64,000 nucleotides of DNA, taken from the NCBI GenBank assembly GCA_009760855.2, contig WPIO01000140.1:186001-250000 (forward strand), written 5' to 3'. Numbering within the stretch: position 1 is the first letter of the stretch; the number at the start of each line of letters is the position of its first letter. Shown here piece after piece: positions 63,246 to 64,000 of the stretch. This DNA comes from Cristatella mucedo (Eukaryota; Bryozoa; Phylactolaemata; Cristatellidae). The notes beneath the pieces are model-generated. The model was not told the origin of the DNA, searched no databases, and saw only the letters and a list, made by a program, of their open reading frames with translations. The position numbers and the translations under genes are program-made.

Positions 63246-64000
63246 TTTTTTTTTCATTTTTGCCAGTAGTGTTTCGAGGCGAAAGCTTTATCAGTATCTG
63301 TCGCACGTCTGCCGAGGACTATCATAGTTATGTGTGCTGTGTTCGTTGGATGCAGCCCGCAGACCATCGATCCCACGAGAGCTGGAGCAATTTGGGCCAT
63401 GAGAGTTCGAGCACTTTGCACCTGGTCCAAGATCCGGACAGATCTCATGCTGAACTTCGGCCAATTAAGAAGCATTGCCTAGTCAGACGGCTAATTGCAG
63501 AGGAGATCTTCGCTGAACTCGAGGACTTACGACACAGTGCTTACCCCAAATAGCTCAAGGGATAATACTAGCAGCTAATGAATATCTAGCTGAACTATGG
63601 CGTACTTGTATCATTACACGGGATGCAGATATGCAATGTGTAAATAATAATATCAAAGGTTAGCTGAAGCGCTTTACGCGATTACTAAGAAACGTGAACT
63701 TGACTGTGCTAGCGAGGCGGCGGCTGCAATGGACTTCCTACCACGGTTAATCTAGACGTCAAGAGTGATAAGGTTACCACTGTACCACGTGTGCATCCCA
63801 TGGTTAAAGTATGTGGTAAAAACAGGAAACTGGATATACAGGCCCGGAAAGCCAGTGTTTATGATTACACACTCGTGCACGGAGCTGGCTGCAGGTAACG
63901 TCCAGGTGTCTGTTGCCTTATCCTTGACTAAAGGTGCGACAACTTTATCGTCATTCCTGTGCCGGCTACTGTCGTTTCGGTGACCGAGACTGTTGTTACT
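63246..64000. other. Window end, no gene recognised
   Basis: Open frames of 117 codons (+) and 73 codons (-) overlap at 63200-63553 without a recognisable domain. Confidence 0.4.

Overview
The window is nuclear DNA from an animal, probably a marine or other invertebrate. The phylum cannot be fixed from sequence alone. The evidence is spliced genes with GT-AG introns of up to about 9.6 kb, a complete animal-type class I histone deacetylase, and dense decayed CR1/L2-like LINEs, tRNA-headed SINEs and long microsatellites. There is no bacterial-type operon, CRISPR array, true tRNA or rRNA gene.

Two protein-coding genes are supported, both on the + strand. The first is HDAC3, which runs from 11138 to 50662 as 13 coding exons. 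All exon phases match, and together they give 433 codons including the stop. Zinc ligands, the active-site Tyr and the inositol-phosphate-binding residues are all present. Most of the 39.5 kb is intron filled with transposon debris. A SINE lies against the splice donor of exon 10. The second gene, 56700-59950, lies in a CpG- and GC-rich stretch. It has five exons joined only at phase 1 and carries two adjacent CEP164-type WW exons that look like an exon duplication. A 13-bp tandem duplication in its second exon breaks the frame in this sequence.

Layout: 1-11100 is repeat-rich upstream DNA (LINE-A, LINE-B, SINE-A, SINE-B and a 300-bp GA array that grew inside a LINE tail). 11138-50662 is HDAC3. 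Its intron 1 holds two LINE-B copies in opposite orientation and a decayed copy of an uncharacterised repetitive protein family (18468-19510). Its intron 2 holds a TA-flanked MITE-like element (21758-22073). 50663-56699 is intergenic, with a few LINE tails and a GC-rich promoter-like zone. 56700-59950 is the WW gene. 59951-64000 is LINE ORF2 debris plus unassigned sequence.

Names used here: LINE-A is the CR1/L2-like family ending in a hairpin followed by (ATT)n. LINE-B is a related family ending in (ACATT)n. SINE-A is a tRNA-headed SINE whose tail resembles LINE-A. SINE-B is a tRNA-headed SINE ending near GCTATACAAAA and GAGGCTGTT. These labels are local and are not database names.
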